Source: Polytrichum commune
Lineage: Eukaryota; Streptophyta; Polytrichopsida; Polytrichales; Polytrichaceae
Length of the DNA: 64,000 nucleotides
Direction: 5' to 3'
NCBI GenBank assembly: GCA_950295325.1
Contig: OX485807.1
Span: forward strand, 45,290,440 to 45,354,439
Shown: positions 43,873-53,895 of the stretch, piece after piece
Layout of the letters: each line of letters starts with the position of its first letter
Position numbering within the stretch: the first letter of the stretch is position 1
Notes under the pieces: model-generated
Databases searched by the model: none
The model's input: only the letters and a program-made list of their open reading frames with translations
What the model was told of the DNA's origin: nothing
Translations under genes and position numbers: made by a program

Positions 43873-44193
43873 GTGTCATGGAAGGGTAATGGTTTTCTTG
43901 CGAAACTCTATGAAGGGCCACCAGTTGTACATGTGTTAGGGGAGGAGCGGCGTCAGCGTTTGGCAAATTTGGTTCGTCGTATTCTTGCGAAACTTCGGTT
44001 CTCTTGTGGCTTTATCATTTGTGTATTGGCGAAGCGAAACTTCGATATCTCTGGATGGCTAAGGCAGGCTCGCCTTGGTAGTGTCAGTTTGACGGTTTGT
44101 GTCGATTGTAGCGACTTCATGTGTGGTGCATCATTAGATTGTAGTGAAGGCTGCATCCTCTACTTTGCCACACCTCATTTCGGGATACGGTGA
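43873..44193 (+). CDS. Unrecognised 106-codon frame at the start of block B copy 3
   Basis: The frame reads SWKGNGFLAKLYEGPPVVHV, then a basic stretch (GEERRQRLANLVRRILAKLR), FIICVLAKRNFDISGWLRQAR and a Cys-rich end (CVDCSDFMCGASLDCSEGC). It starts with a non-ATG codon, so it would have to begin at the splice acceptor near 43,873 or be part of a longer exon set. Only the last 30 residues have counterparts in copies 1 and 2 (about 8,220 and 24,750), where the preceding sequence differs. I recognise no family. It is a better coding candidate than other frames in block B because of its promoter-like setting, but may still be chance. Confidence 0.3.
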   Translation: MSWKGNGFLAKLYEGPPVVHVLGEERRQRLANLVRRILAKLRFSCGFIICVLAKRNFDISGWLRQARLGSVSLTVCVDCSDFMCGASLDCSEGCILYFATPHFGIR

Positions 44194-45260
44194 CCAATTC
44201 GGAGGAGTCCGACATGCACACTTGAGGTGTTCGACCATCTCAAGCAGCTACCACCGAACGAGTTCGTCAGTCTTGTAACTAGAAGCATTCGTGCAATACC
44301 GAATCTAGGTGCGATCCTCTTAGCCTATCTTCATTGTTTCTTTCCTTTTTGTTTTTGTTTTTGTTACGTGTTGTCCCAGTTGCGTGTTCAAGAGTAGATT
44401 GACGGACTGGATGAAGAATCATCAAACAAGAGAGCGAGCGGTTTCTTGTGGGGTCTGCCTTACTTTCACATACTGAACCTATAAACAGTGTCCAAGAAGA
44501 GAGCGGGCACTTTGAAATTCCAGGATCCTCTATTTTCTTGGCTTAGAACAGTGTTTTCTTGGATACAAACATTTAGACGAACTACGCTTTTACTAATCTT
44601 ATTCCAATCATTCCCCTTCTCCTCATCATTGTATCGTATTCATATCCATTCGCATTCAACCAGTTCATGTCAATACATTTGCGTTTGTCACTCAGTTTTG
44701 ATGCCCGCAATCTTTGCAAGTTCGTGCTCCGTAGACACGGCGAATTGAAAATTGTTGTCTGTAGTCGAGTATGTGCAGCACTGTCTCAAACACCAAGTAT
44801 TGAATTTTTTACTCTCACCCCGTTGGAGCTTCTTGCGCGGTGTTTCCTCTCTCGCTAGTGCACCTCCAACTGAGAAACACTCGGATCCCGAAGTGTTTAG
44901 TGACTCGAAAGATTCCAGCTGCGTGTCTGGGAGTAGCTGGAGTGGACGAGCAATCATGAACTCATGCCTTGCGATGTCTTGAACCTAAATTAATTGGGTG
45001 CAGCACAAACTTGTACAAACTTCATCTCCCTTCTCTGACAGGTGGTGCACGTCTAGAACATCACTAGGATCCAGGCGATCGTTTGGCGAATCTTTTGTGT
45101 GACATAAATTACCATGATTCTAAGTGAAGGTGTTATGCTCTCGAAGGGACTTGAAAACAGAGGTTCTTCGACATTTCATTTCTTCTTGATACTCTTGCGC
45201 GCTGGCTCTGGGCCATCGAGGCGGGCCCCTCGCAATAGACGCACACGATTTTTCTCGGGA
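44095..45260 (+). repeat. Block B, copy 3 (truncated at a minisatellite)
   Basis: Colinear with 8,205-9,390 and 24,745-25,900. It has a roughly 20-bp deletion near 44,226 and ends at about 45,260, in the tctcgggagcgca word. There a 21-bp minisatellite replaces the rest. The remaining end of block B reappears at 45,970-46,105. Confidence 0.6.
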
Positions 45261-45262
45261 GC

Positions 45263-45543
45263 GCACACCCAATCCAGGCCATGGCACACCCAGTCTAGGA
45301 CATGGCACACCCAATCCAGGCCATGGCACACCCAGTCCAGGACATGGCACACCCAGTCTAGGACATGGCAGCGCCGGGGACCATCAACGGCCAAGCGCAC
45401 ACCCAATCCAGGCCATGGCAGCGTCGGGGACCATCAACGGCCAAGCGCACACCCAATCCAGGCCATGGCAGCGTCGAGGACCATCAACGACCAAGCGCAC
45501 ACCCAATCCAGGCCATGGCAGCGTCGGGGACCATCAACGGCCA
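45263..45543. repeat. VNTR: 21-bp units followed by ~57-bp higher-order units
   Basis: Five 21-bp units (cacacccaatccaggccatg type, alternating with cagtctaggacatgg) are followed by four 55-60-bp units. Each of these adds gcgtcggggaccatcaacgg and ccaagcg to one 21-bp core. A 190-codon frame (45,114-45,686) reads through as HTQSRPW-type repeats; the repeat makes it open and I do not consider it a gene. Confidence 0.92.
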
Positions 45544-46107
45544 TAAGCTTCGCGAGCAGCCACCCCTGCCAGGCTGCGGGCAGAGCAAGGCGGGGCCTGG
45601 CGAGGGATCGGGCCCACGGAGGAGGGGGAGGCAGGCTCTGGGCCAGTGCTCGGGAAGTTTTTGGGCAGGGTCGATCAAGATCCTAGTGATTCTAAATCCA
45701 ACCGGTTAAATGTTGACATTTTCCAATTTGGTTACATTTATTTGATATATTCTATGGAATCCTCTAAAAAAATCGGTAAATCATCTTAAGCCTTGAACTT
45801 CAACCAGTTATTTCTCGAACTCAACCAGTTCATTGCAACGAACCAGTAAATTTCCTTTAGTCTTGAGGTGGCAAGGGTGGCTATCCGCAACGCTTGTGGG
45901 CTGTTTGATGGGCCCCAGACACTCCCATGGTCCGGATTGGGTCTGCGCTTGGGGTCATGGAGCGCCCCAGTGACACGGCTCCTGCTCTCGTGAAAGCACA
46001 TTCGTAGGCCGGTCTACATGGGCTCCTAAGTCCCAACTCTCTTGAGGTCAATCCATGCAATCTCAACTGTTAAGAGCATGGAAGTTGGGGCTTACCACTT
46101 CACATGG
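45544..46107. other. Copy-specific GC-rich sequence, then end of block B
   Basis: 45,544-45,965 is not found in the other copies. It is GC-rich at both ends and AT-rich in between, with no gene. From about 45,970 the sequence again matches the end of block B (ctgctctcgtgaaaggcac-like word at 9,482). Confidence 0.45.
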
Positions 46108-47217
46108 GCGGCTTTATACATGGCTTGGGGCCGGCCATCCCAAGCACTGGCCCCATTCATGTCTTTGAAGCCCTCTATGCGGTCCCACTTTATGAACTTT
46201 TGTCGGGCCCAACCTTCTCCCATGTAAAGTGATGAGGCCCGATTCTAGGGCCCGATGATCTTGAGGGTTAAGTTTCATGAACCTTACCATGGTCAATGTC
46301 CGGTGTTCTCGACAATTAAATTTCATGACACTTACCATTGGGGATGATCTCTATAGGGTTGTGGTTTAGTAAATTAAAATTGGGTCCCACTAGACCAAAT
46401 TGGGGCCTTTGAATCTATTATGGTGTCAAAAAGCTCCTATAAATTTATCTACCATGTTCAATGGATTAACATGGTGCGGTTTAGGAGGCACTCAAAATTC
46501 TTGATTAACGACTTAAATGTTCATTTTTGTTTTAAGTGTAAAATTAGCACCTTAATTGATGTGTTATTACCCTATTGCTAACATACTTATACTAATTGTT
46601 GTCTTATTAGACTAACCCATAGGCTAAGCCATACCATGTGCTTGATTAAATGCTTAAATGTTTCATTTAAATCTTCAGTGTGTGATTAACACCCTAATTG
46701 TCGTGTTATTAGCCTAATGCTATCATATTTATGCTAACCATTGTGTTATTAGACTAACCCATACCTAAGCCATACTATATGTTTGATTAAATGCTTGAAT
46801 GTTTCATTTTTATCTTAAATGTGTGATTAATGCCCTAATTGTTGCCTTTTTAGTCTAATGCAATCATATTTACACTAATTGTTGCGTTATTAGAGAAGTG
46901 GAGAGGAGAGGAGAGGAAAGGAAAAGAATTGACCTCCTAAAGATTGATGAACAAGATGACCTCAATCCAACAAATGAGCCCAATCCGGGCCGATGAGAGT
47001 TCGGGCCAAGGAAAAGCTCGTCCTGATTTCTTCACTAGAACCCGATGGTTTGGCTTCAAATTTGTGCCACCTAGGATGCAACATGGGATGAGTGAATGTT
47101 CGGGCCGGCCCCTAGTATAAAGCCCTTGGGCCCAATTGATGGAATCGAGCGATCCTATTGGCCCAAATTTTGAGAGTTCGGGCCGGCCCTCAATCCGGCC
47201 CCAAGTGTAAAGTGGCC
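46108..47217. mobile_element. 1.1-kb insertion with inverted ends and internal 141-bp repeats
   Basis: This is absent from the aligned positions at 9,606 and 26,130. The left end (gggcggctttatacatggct, then tggggccggcc) and right end (ggccccaagtgtaaagtggccc) are approximately inverted relative to each other. From about 46,500 to 46,900 it contains three tandem units of about 141 bp, marked by gattaaatgcttaaatgtttc and ttattagactaaccca. No transposase frame and no clear target duplication. Words like its end (gggcc..tt.aca..gggg) recur at 9.5, 19.3 and 26.0 kb, hinting at a family. Confidence 0.5.
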
Positions 47218-47790
47218 CTAAGTCCCAATTATGACATGGATGCCTACATGGCAATATTTTTTGGAGGTGAGGGCTAGGGACTTGTGTTGCGAGATGGGTA
47301 AAGCAAAAAGCAAAATAATCAAGATCCGACTTTAATAATAATTAACCATATTTTAGTGGTTACTTGAGGCAAGTACAGAAAACAAAGAACACAATCTAGT
47401 TAAATTTCTATAATTGAGGAGCAAAATTTGAGATTTATGTTTGAATTTTGAATTGCTCCCACCAACATGGCATTTTGCCTCTAGCATGGACAAGGCGTTG
47501 AATCTATAATTGGCTTGAACATTGACCTTTGTTTTTGTAGCTTCCTTTTGTACCTTACACTAGTACGAAATATGGTGAAATCTATGGCAATTGTAGGTTG
47601 TCCACAAGATTGTGCTCTAATCACCGCCCCTTCAAAAATGGTCTTGTGTTCAAGAACTAGCATATTTCCTACTAGTGTGCAAGGGATGTAAAACGATTGC
47701 ATGGATGTGCCACTTGACTTAGAGGCGACATCTCAAGGTTGGCAATTGGGTTGAAATTTCAATATCTTTCAACCAAAGTTTCTCTTGTCA

Positions 47791-49023
47791 ATGATTATGT
47801 CATGCTTGTTCAGTATATTGTTTGATCCTCACCAACCCATGGAGAACTTCTTGAGCTTCGACGAAATCATGGTTGTCTATGCATCAAATATTGAGCAAAT
47901 GGAGGTGTTCCCAACAATCAAGGAAGAGGAAACGGAAGTGGTTGAACAAGTAGGTGGAGGCTATGAAGCTACAACCCCTATTATGGTGAAGGGGGGGCAT
48001 CCAATATGTGTAGCAAGTTCATCCAGTAAGTGAGGTTTTCCCTATGCAAACAATTTATTTCATTAATGCATGAAACAAACAAGCATTAAAGATATGATTA
48101 CCAAAGAAAATAAAAAATTGGGTACATGCTACATGGTTTATGGTATAATTTAATGTCAAGTACACTAATTGCAAAGAGTTGAATCTATAGGAGCGTCACA
48201 TCCACTAGTATTTGATAAGGCACCACAATTTCCTCAATAGAAGTATTTCAAGAAAGGACATGAAACACTTATCACTCAGAAAATTTCAAGGTATTGTAAA
48301 TTATTTTTGAGACTATACTTTGTAATTGCTCATGTGTTGGATTCAAGTTGTCACTTTAAAAGATGTCAATTAGGACCTTGAATGAAAATAATGTCAATTG
48401 CGCTTTCTTCGCTTGAGTTCCAGAGTGTTTATACTAGGAAAAAGTAAAGGCTCGAGAGATAATTTGATTATTCTAGGGTGCTGCCTAGTTCACCTTCAGA
48501 TAACCATTTCTTGTACACGTGGCATATACACATTGGTTATGAATCCTATGTGGAAATCACCTTTTGACAAGTCAAAATGTATTATCTTTGTTGAATTACA
48601 ATTTTGAAGACTTCCCGCATGGCTTGATTTGTGGCAGGTTCACAAAGGAATGTGCCAAGGCTCGATGGAGAAGATGTCACCCTCCCACACTCCATCAATG
48701 TTGGTGATTGTGTTGAGTTTTTGACAAGCTTTCTTGAGCAACATGTACGTGAGTCTCCATGTCTCAACAAAATTTGGACGAAGAAAATGCTACATAAGAT
48801 AGCAAAGGAATTACAAGTTCTTCCTCCAAGGAACCAATCAATTATCAAGAATGATGATGAAGACATAATATCCAATTGGAACTCCTATGTGGAGGCATTG
48901 ATCAAAGAATTGAGGATTGTGCAGAGTAGAGGTTTCCATGTATGCAACTCAGGGGTGTATGTTCTCACAAATACCCCATATGCTCTTATTTTGGAGATGG
49001 TGGCGGAGATGGTGGTAGGCTAA
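47791..49023 (+). CDS. Unknown two-exon protein, copy 3 (short intron, predicted 206 aa)
   Basis: Exon 1 is open from an ATG at 47,791 (the ATG used in copies 1 and 2 is TTG here) to 48,025, followed by GTAAGT. Exon 2 runs from 48,638, after the acceptor gtggcag, to a TAA at 49,021-49,023. The phase is the same, but the split codon is AGT (Ser) instead of TGT (Cys). The intron is only 612 bp, against about 2.1 kb in copies 1 and 2. Its middle (about 48,310-48,590) is unrelated to the other introns, yet both exons lack stops and indels. The upstream acceptor region is deleted, so exon 1 may have a new 5' context. Function is unknown. Retention of frame through intron replacement is the strongest hint of function in the family. 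Confidence 0.5.
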
Positions 49024-49863
49024 ATGGATGATGTTCTACATGTCCAAGACTTTTGCAATCCCTAGACATTTGAGTAGAATGTACTTTGTACAAAATAAAA
49101 TGTAGTGGATTTATAGGATGTATAGTGACATCCAATTTTAGGCATATAAATTGCACCTAGAGTAACAAAATCTACTCCAAGTATATGTCCTCCATATATA
49201 TATGTATATACACCTAGACTCAATTATACAACTATATAGGTAGGGTGGCTTAAACCCAAGGCCTTAACCTGGATCTCATAGGTGCTATGAGGCTAAGCTA
49301 CCTAAGGCCATAATAAAATTCACATGGGTGACCCTCCTAGCACTTCGTTTTTGGTGCACCCTACCATCTATGATCCACCCAATCACAGAGGGGTATTTGA
49401 GTGAATTGGATATTGTCAACCAAGCATGTGGGAGCGTAGGGGTGTGCCCTTGGGGAAGATAAGTGCCAATCAGCTTGCCCACATCTTCAAAAAGAGGTAG
49501 TACTTACCGTTGTCGGGGGCCCATTCATAATGCCCACGTCGGGATTACATATAGACTTAGGCCAACTATAAAATGAGGCAACACCATAATTCATGTTGGT
49601 GGCAACATCATAGTTGTGTTTCTTTCTTCTTCCTTACTGTATAGGCATACAAATTTTGTCAAGTGAGCATCATAATAGTCTTTGGGATATTTTGTGGTTT
49701 TAACTTTAATTATATAGGCAAATGGTCCTAGTCGTAGGATACCGAGCATATAATAACATAATCTTAATTTTGTAGATTTAGTTGCACACACACAGACACA
49801 CACACACAAATATATATATATATATATATATAATTGCAAATTTCACCATTATTAAGTACAAGG

Positions 49864-50097
49864 TCAAATTGTCTCAAGGCACACTTTTTGGTGCCATTCT
49901 AGAGAAGCAAAATAGACTCGGTTAATGTCGGCAAAGCCTTTGGCCACTACCTCCAAAGCATCTTCTTGGTTGAGCACTTCCATGTGGAGGAGGGGGCCCA
50001 AGATATGAAAGAGTATATTAAACATATGCCTTGTTGTCAAGAATGCAAGTTGAAATGTGGGTGTCATTGCATTTATATTTTGAATGTTGCATGTCAA
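49864..50097 (-). CDS. Conserved reverse-strand frame in block D, copy 3
   Basis: Seventy-seven codons, same ends as the copies at 30,737 and 61,076 (TCNIQNINAMTPTFQL to WHQKVCLETI). Substitutions include HILGPLLHMEVL. No recognised function, and the same reservations apply as for copy 1. Confidence 0.3.
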   Translation of the reverse strand: MTCNIQNINAMTPTFQLAFLTTRHMFNILFHILGPLLHMEVLNQEDALEVVAKGFADINRVYFASLEWHQKVCLETI

Positions 50098-50427
50098 CTA
50101 GATTGATGGAAAATTATGTCTTGAGATTTTAGAGAAATGAAAAGAAATCCACAAAATTTGAATTTTTTTGGACAAGGATTGAATGTAATCTAAGAATATG
50201 CCACCATTATGAAACCAATTAAAGTTCAAACAATGATAATGTTGGGGCCACATCAATAAGTTTATGCAAATCAATCTTGTTCCCCTCTAATGAAAGCCAA
50301 TTTATGGTTCTAGTGAAAAGGTCAAGTCCCCCTCCTCAAACTTCAATTTCATACTCCCGATGTCCTATCATATTATGATCCATCTTCAAGATTGTTGACA
50401 TTCCTAATGTCACACCACTATAATGAT

Positions 50428-50697
50428 CTCGGGGGGTTCACTCCCTCTTATATTTTGCATACACGTGCGTTGGGGACCTATTTATTGGGGGGCTATTTAC
50501 CTTGCAGAAAAGATTATAAGGTATGGCATTTTTCTAAATAAAGGTGTGATGGTATTTTACATGTGATCCTTTTTCACTATTTTAAAACCTCCTACATTAT
50601 ATGTAAGTTTTTTTACAAATTTTATCTACAATGAATATATTAGACCCTATTTTTTATCGCACGTTGTTCTACGATTTTCGCCAGTGAACCCCCCGAG
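50428..50697. mobile_element. 270-bp MITE with 8-bp TSD
   Basis: The inserted sequence has 15-bp perfect terminal inverted repeats, CTCGGGGGGTTCACT and AGTGAACCCCCCGAG. It is flanked by ATAATGAT at 50,420-50,427 and 50,698-50,705. Aligned sites in copy 1 (about 14,695) and copy 2 (about 31,296), and in the inverted copy at 35.80 kb, have a single ATAATGAT. The interior is AT-rich without a frame. An 8-bp duplication suggests hAT; a 9-bp duplication cannot be excluded because the next base is shared. Confidence 0.92.
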
Positions 50698-51392
50698 ATA
50701 ATGATCCATTAACTTATGGTGCTAGTGGAATGTGTAAATGGAGATAATTTCCATTAAGCCATGATGTGGCGAGAAAAGTGTCATCAAACACCAATATAGC
50801 ACCCAACTTAACTCCCAATACCTAATACCAATTTATTGTGACCCACACTAAATACTAAAAATCAATTTTTGCACTTACATATGACAATGCAATGTAAAGT
50901 AATCATTGTTGTTGTTGTTGCAAAAACCAACATTTGATTTTCTTTGTGGAATGCTTTGTTGTAAATGGCCTCAACTATTATGAATGAAATATGAAGATAA
51001 TGAGTGATTCCATATGTAGCGCAATTTTGGATTGATTTGATAATGTATCCGAACATTGAAGATTTGCAAACAGATGAGCCAATACTACTAGTGCACATTA
51101 GTACGGTAAATAGGCTATTATGTAGATTTAGGAAATATAACTACATTGTTGAATATGGTTTTGCTTTGATCTTTCTTGTGACACTAATTGAAAAAATCTT
51201 GGCAATTAGAATCTAGTGTAATGCATAGTATAAGACATCATTATGGAGAAGTGACACTATCAGGCTGCTAACACTAATAAATACCACAAATCTAGAATAT
51301 TACCGGTCCTAAAAATACCTTAAAGGTGCCACATGTCACGTAGCGGTTGGCTTGAACATTTGCGAAAGGTGATGTGGCGAGAGAAGGTCCGA

Positions 51393-51413
51393 CTAATCAC
51401 GTGGCCTTATAAG
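51393..51413 (+). promoter_or_regulatory. Promoter module E, copy 3 (upstream of resistance pseudogene)
   Basis: G-box CACGTGG at 51,398-51,404 and TTATAAG at 51,407-51,413; the CCAAT box has become CTAAT. The leader and block F follow, and the NB-ARC/LRR pseudogene begins 3.9 kb downstream on the same strand. The module could therefore be its original promoter. Confidence 0.55.
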
Positions 51414-51419
51414 CCCAAG

Positions 51420-52326
51420 TCGTCCTTCACATCTGGGTCGTTGCTGGAGGATCTGCACTCCAATCGGGGCCGTCCATCGGAATCGTCTCTCCTCCGTAGG
51501 TTTCTGCCTCTTCCTTTCCTGCTCCTTTAGCACTGCATTGCACTGGCGTCGCCCGGAACTCCGTTTCTCTCCGCCATAGCCACTTTTTTCTCGCTGTCCT
51601 CTCTGCTCCATACGTCCGCCCTCCTCCCTCGCCTCCTCACGCCGACCTCCTCCTCGCTGCCGAATTTTCGAGCCCTTCCTCGGTTTGTGAGGCGACCTGT
51701 GTGTCCAGATGCTGGCATTAACAACGCCTATAACCCTACAGGGAGTACAGTTCTGCTGGGTATAAGGAAGTGGTTTGGTTCTACCGGGTAAATAGAATGT
51801 TGATCATACGGGGTGTAGGGTGCGTTATCCCGTCAGGTAGTGTATTTCCGCTGGTTATTAGGAAGTCTCGGTTGTACACCGTGCATCACCTTCCCGCATG
51901 AAATGCCACTTATATCCAGACACATTCCTGCGATAAGCTCACAACTTCTCAAGATTGTAGAGAATTCATGTGCATTGCATTGCAAATTCAAGTGCAGGTT
52001 GCATTCTCTCCTTTGACACGCCTCGTTTCCTGATGTGCTGAGCAATTTTGAGGAGTGCACATTTGAAGTAACCAAAAATGTAGGAAGTTGAGGTGGTGGA
52101 CCGAAATTGACACCAACTCCAGCCACGATCGAACGAATATGTCAGTCTTGTACGTGGCAGCATTAGCGTAAATCCGAGTGTATATCCGAGTGTAAATGTA
52201 GGTGCGATCATGTCAAAGAATCCTCATTGTTCAGTTCCTTAATTATTGAGGTCAATGCAGGTCGTCCATTGGTTTCTTGGCTCTGTTTTCAGTGTGCACA
52301 GGTAATGAGCTTACAAGCAGTTTCCA
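51420..52326 (+). other. Block E leader and tail, copy 3
   Basis: Colinear with 15,415-16,320. It is GC- and pyrimidine-rich to about 51,690, with the same possible acceptor (ataaccctacag, about 51,740) and a donor-like cacaggtaatg near 52,298. A 12-bp unit (tccgagtgtaaat type) is duplicated near 52,173. No frame is shared with copy 1. Confidence 0.45.
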
Positions 52327-52340
52327 AGGAGAGTGAGACA

Positions 52341-52660
52341 GATAGATAGAAACTCCAGTCCCTTTTTAGCAAGGGGCCGGCGTGAATAAAGTGTCCGTTC
52401 GTAATGTCAATGACCCGATGCCTACCGGACAAGGGGACATTGGGGCAATACTACTCTCCCCTTTCGAGGATGGACACTATAGTGACACACTATACTAGTT
52501 CCTAGCTAGCCACTAGTGCCTTGAAGATACCGGACATGGTATCCCCCCAAAGGGCTTTGAGGTACCCATACAACAAGGTCCAAGGACCCCCCACCATAGT
52601 TGGGTGGACTAAGGTGGTGAGCACCACGCCGGCATGGGGAATAGAACCCACAACCTCCTC
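52341..52660 (-). mobile_element. SINE-like retroposon, copy 2, 12-14-bp TSD
   Basis: The insertion is flanked by aggagagtgagaca at 52,327-52,340 and 52,661-52,674; copy 1 of the block has a single related site at 16,302. On the reverse strand it begins with a box-B-like gggttctattcccc, as in the 3' part of a tRNA, and ends in a tetranucleotide tail (tatctatctgtct). It shares its body with 18,450-18,646. The box A part is missing, so the copy is probably 5'-truncated. Confidence 0.78.
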
Positions 52661-52956
52661 AGGAGAGTGAGACATTTCAAATCTGATAATACAATCTACT
52701 GCAAATATTTAGACGTTCCTGCGATGTTGGGAAGTTTATTCCTTATAATCTCCCATACAAGTAATGAGTTCAGAAATTGCACATGTCTCGAACATGAATT
52801 TTCTTCTTAAAATTTGAAGACCCCAATTTAGTACAGTCGAGGTCAATTGAGATGAATCGGCAACAAACATGTAGGGTGCCCAGTTTTTACATTGGATGAA
52901 TGAGAGGTATGCTTGTATACGATAATTCCCTCTCTCCAATCTATAAGTGAACTTCT

Positions 52957-53478
52957 CCGGCCCGTTTTTTAGATGGGTGAGAAACGGGTGACATCATCCA
53001 AAAAATGGGTGATGTCACCCATTTTATGGAGGGGTACTTCTATGTGGGGTGCCGGTTTTTTCCGATTTCCTACTTCTAACTAAATTTGGTGAGTGATAAG
53101 ACTTGACACTTTATGAAGGTCACCGGCAATGAAGGTCATCTAGATTCTAAAAACATCATAAAATACATGTTCCTATGAGTACTCCTCAAAAGAAGGGACT
53201 AGAAGAACAAACTGGCCTTAGTATCCAAGGGTGTACCCTAGGTGACCGGCCGATCCGGTCACCGAAGCTTTCTAACCGGCACATGTCCTTCTTGTGACCG
53301 TTAGGACCGCTGGTCCTTTGGCACCCGTTCTTGCATAACACAAAATGTGGGACACCCATCCATGGGGGGTACCGGTCCTTGGGTGGGAGGGATGGGCACA
53401 TGGCACCACCCTTTTTTCACCGGCCCACCCATTTATTTTGAAAAAAACGGACCGAGACCAGCACATGGAACTTGGCCC
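52957..53478. mobile_element. 522-bp insertion flanked by a 13-bp direct repeat
   Basis: TAAGTGAACTTCT occurs on both sides (52,944-52,956 and 53,479-53,491). Block F copy 1 at about 16,609 has the site once as ggtgaacttccgg. The right end (gaccagcacatggaact) resembles 43,258-43,290. A local repeat gggtgacatcatcc / gggtgatgtcaccc forms a hairpin near 52,985-53,020. Class is unresolved: the long target duplication suggests a retroposon, but there is no tRNA-like head or tail. Confidence 0.65.
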
Positions 53479-53491
53479 TAAGTGAACTTCT

Positions 53492-53895
53492 TGGTCTTCA
53501 CATGTCAAAGCTCAGATGAAAGATAATCATCTCATTCATCCATCATAGCAATCAATGGACCCTGAAAGTACCCATGGGCCAACCAACGCCATTGGCGAAC
53601 CAGTTCAAACTATGTCTATTACAAGTTATTTGATTTAACTTTCATTGGGTCATGAGATTCACATTGATTTTTATAAACAACAATTATTGATAGACAATGG
53701 GTGTTTAAATTATACTTCTTAGATGCATATATAGGGCAATAGAGATCTTCTTTTTTGTGATTGGTTTATCCACAATTTTGTGGATTAAGTAGCTTGGAGG
53801 CAGAGGAAAGGGGGGGGGGGGTTTGGCAATAATAGTTGGAGGATATAATGCTCAATCATGTCATTCATGTGTTTAATGATATATAGTATATGATG
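53492..53895 (+). repeat. Block F end: inner end of the left arm of IR2
   Basis: Matches 16.70-16.95 kb and, inverted, 32,369-32,620 and 59,764-59,970. The G-run at about 53,808-53,821 pairs with the C-rich run at 59,838-59,851. Pairing continues past it through ggcaataatagttggaggat to about 53,895, where the arms of IR2 diverge. Confidence 0.75.

Noticed and set aside
45114-45686. Longest open frame in the window (190 codons, HTQSRPW-type repeats)
   Set aside because: The frame is open because the VNTR units keep phase. It is absent in other copies of block B, and other frames across the same array are also open.
49591-49839. Reverse frame with YIYIYIYLCVCVCVCA
   Set aside because: Produced by a CA/TA microsatellite.
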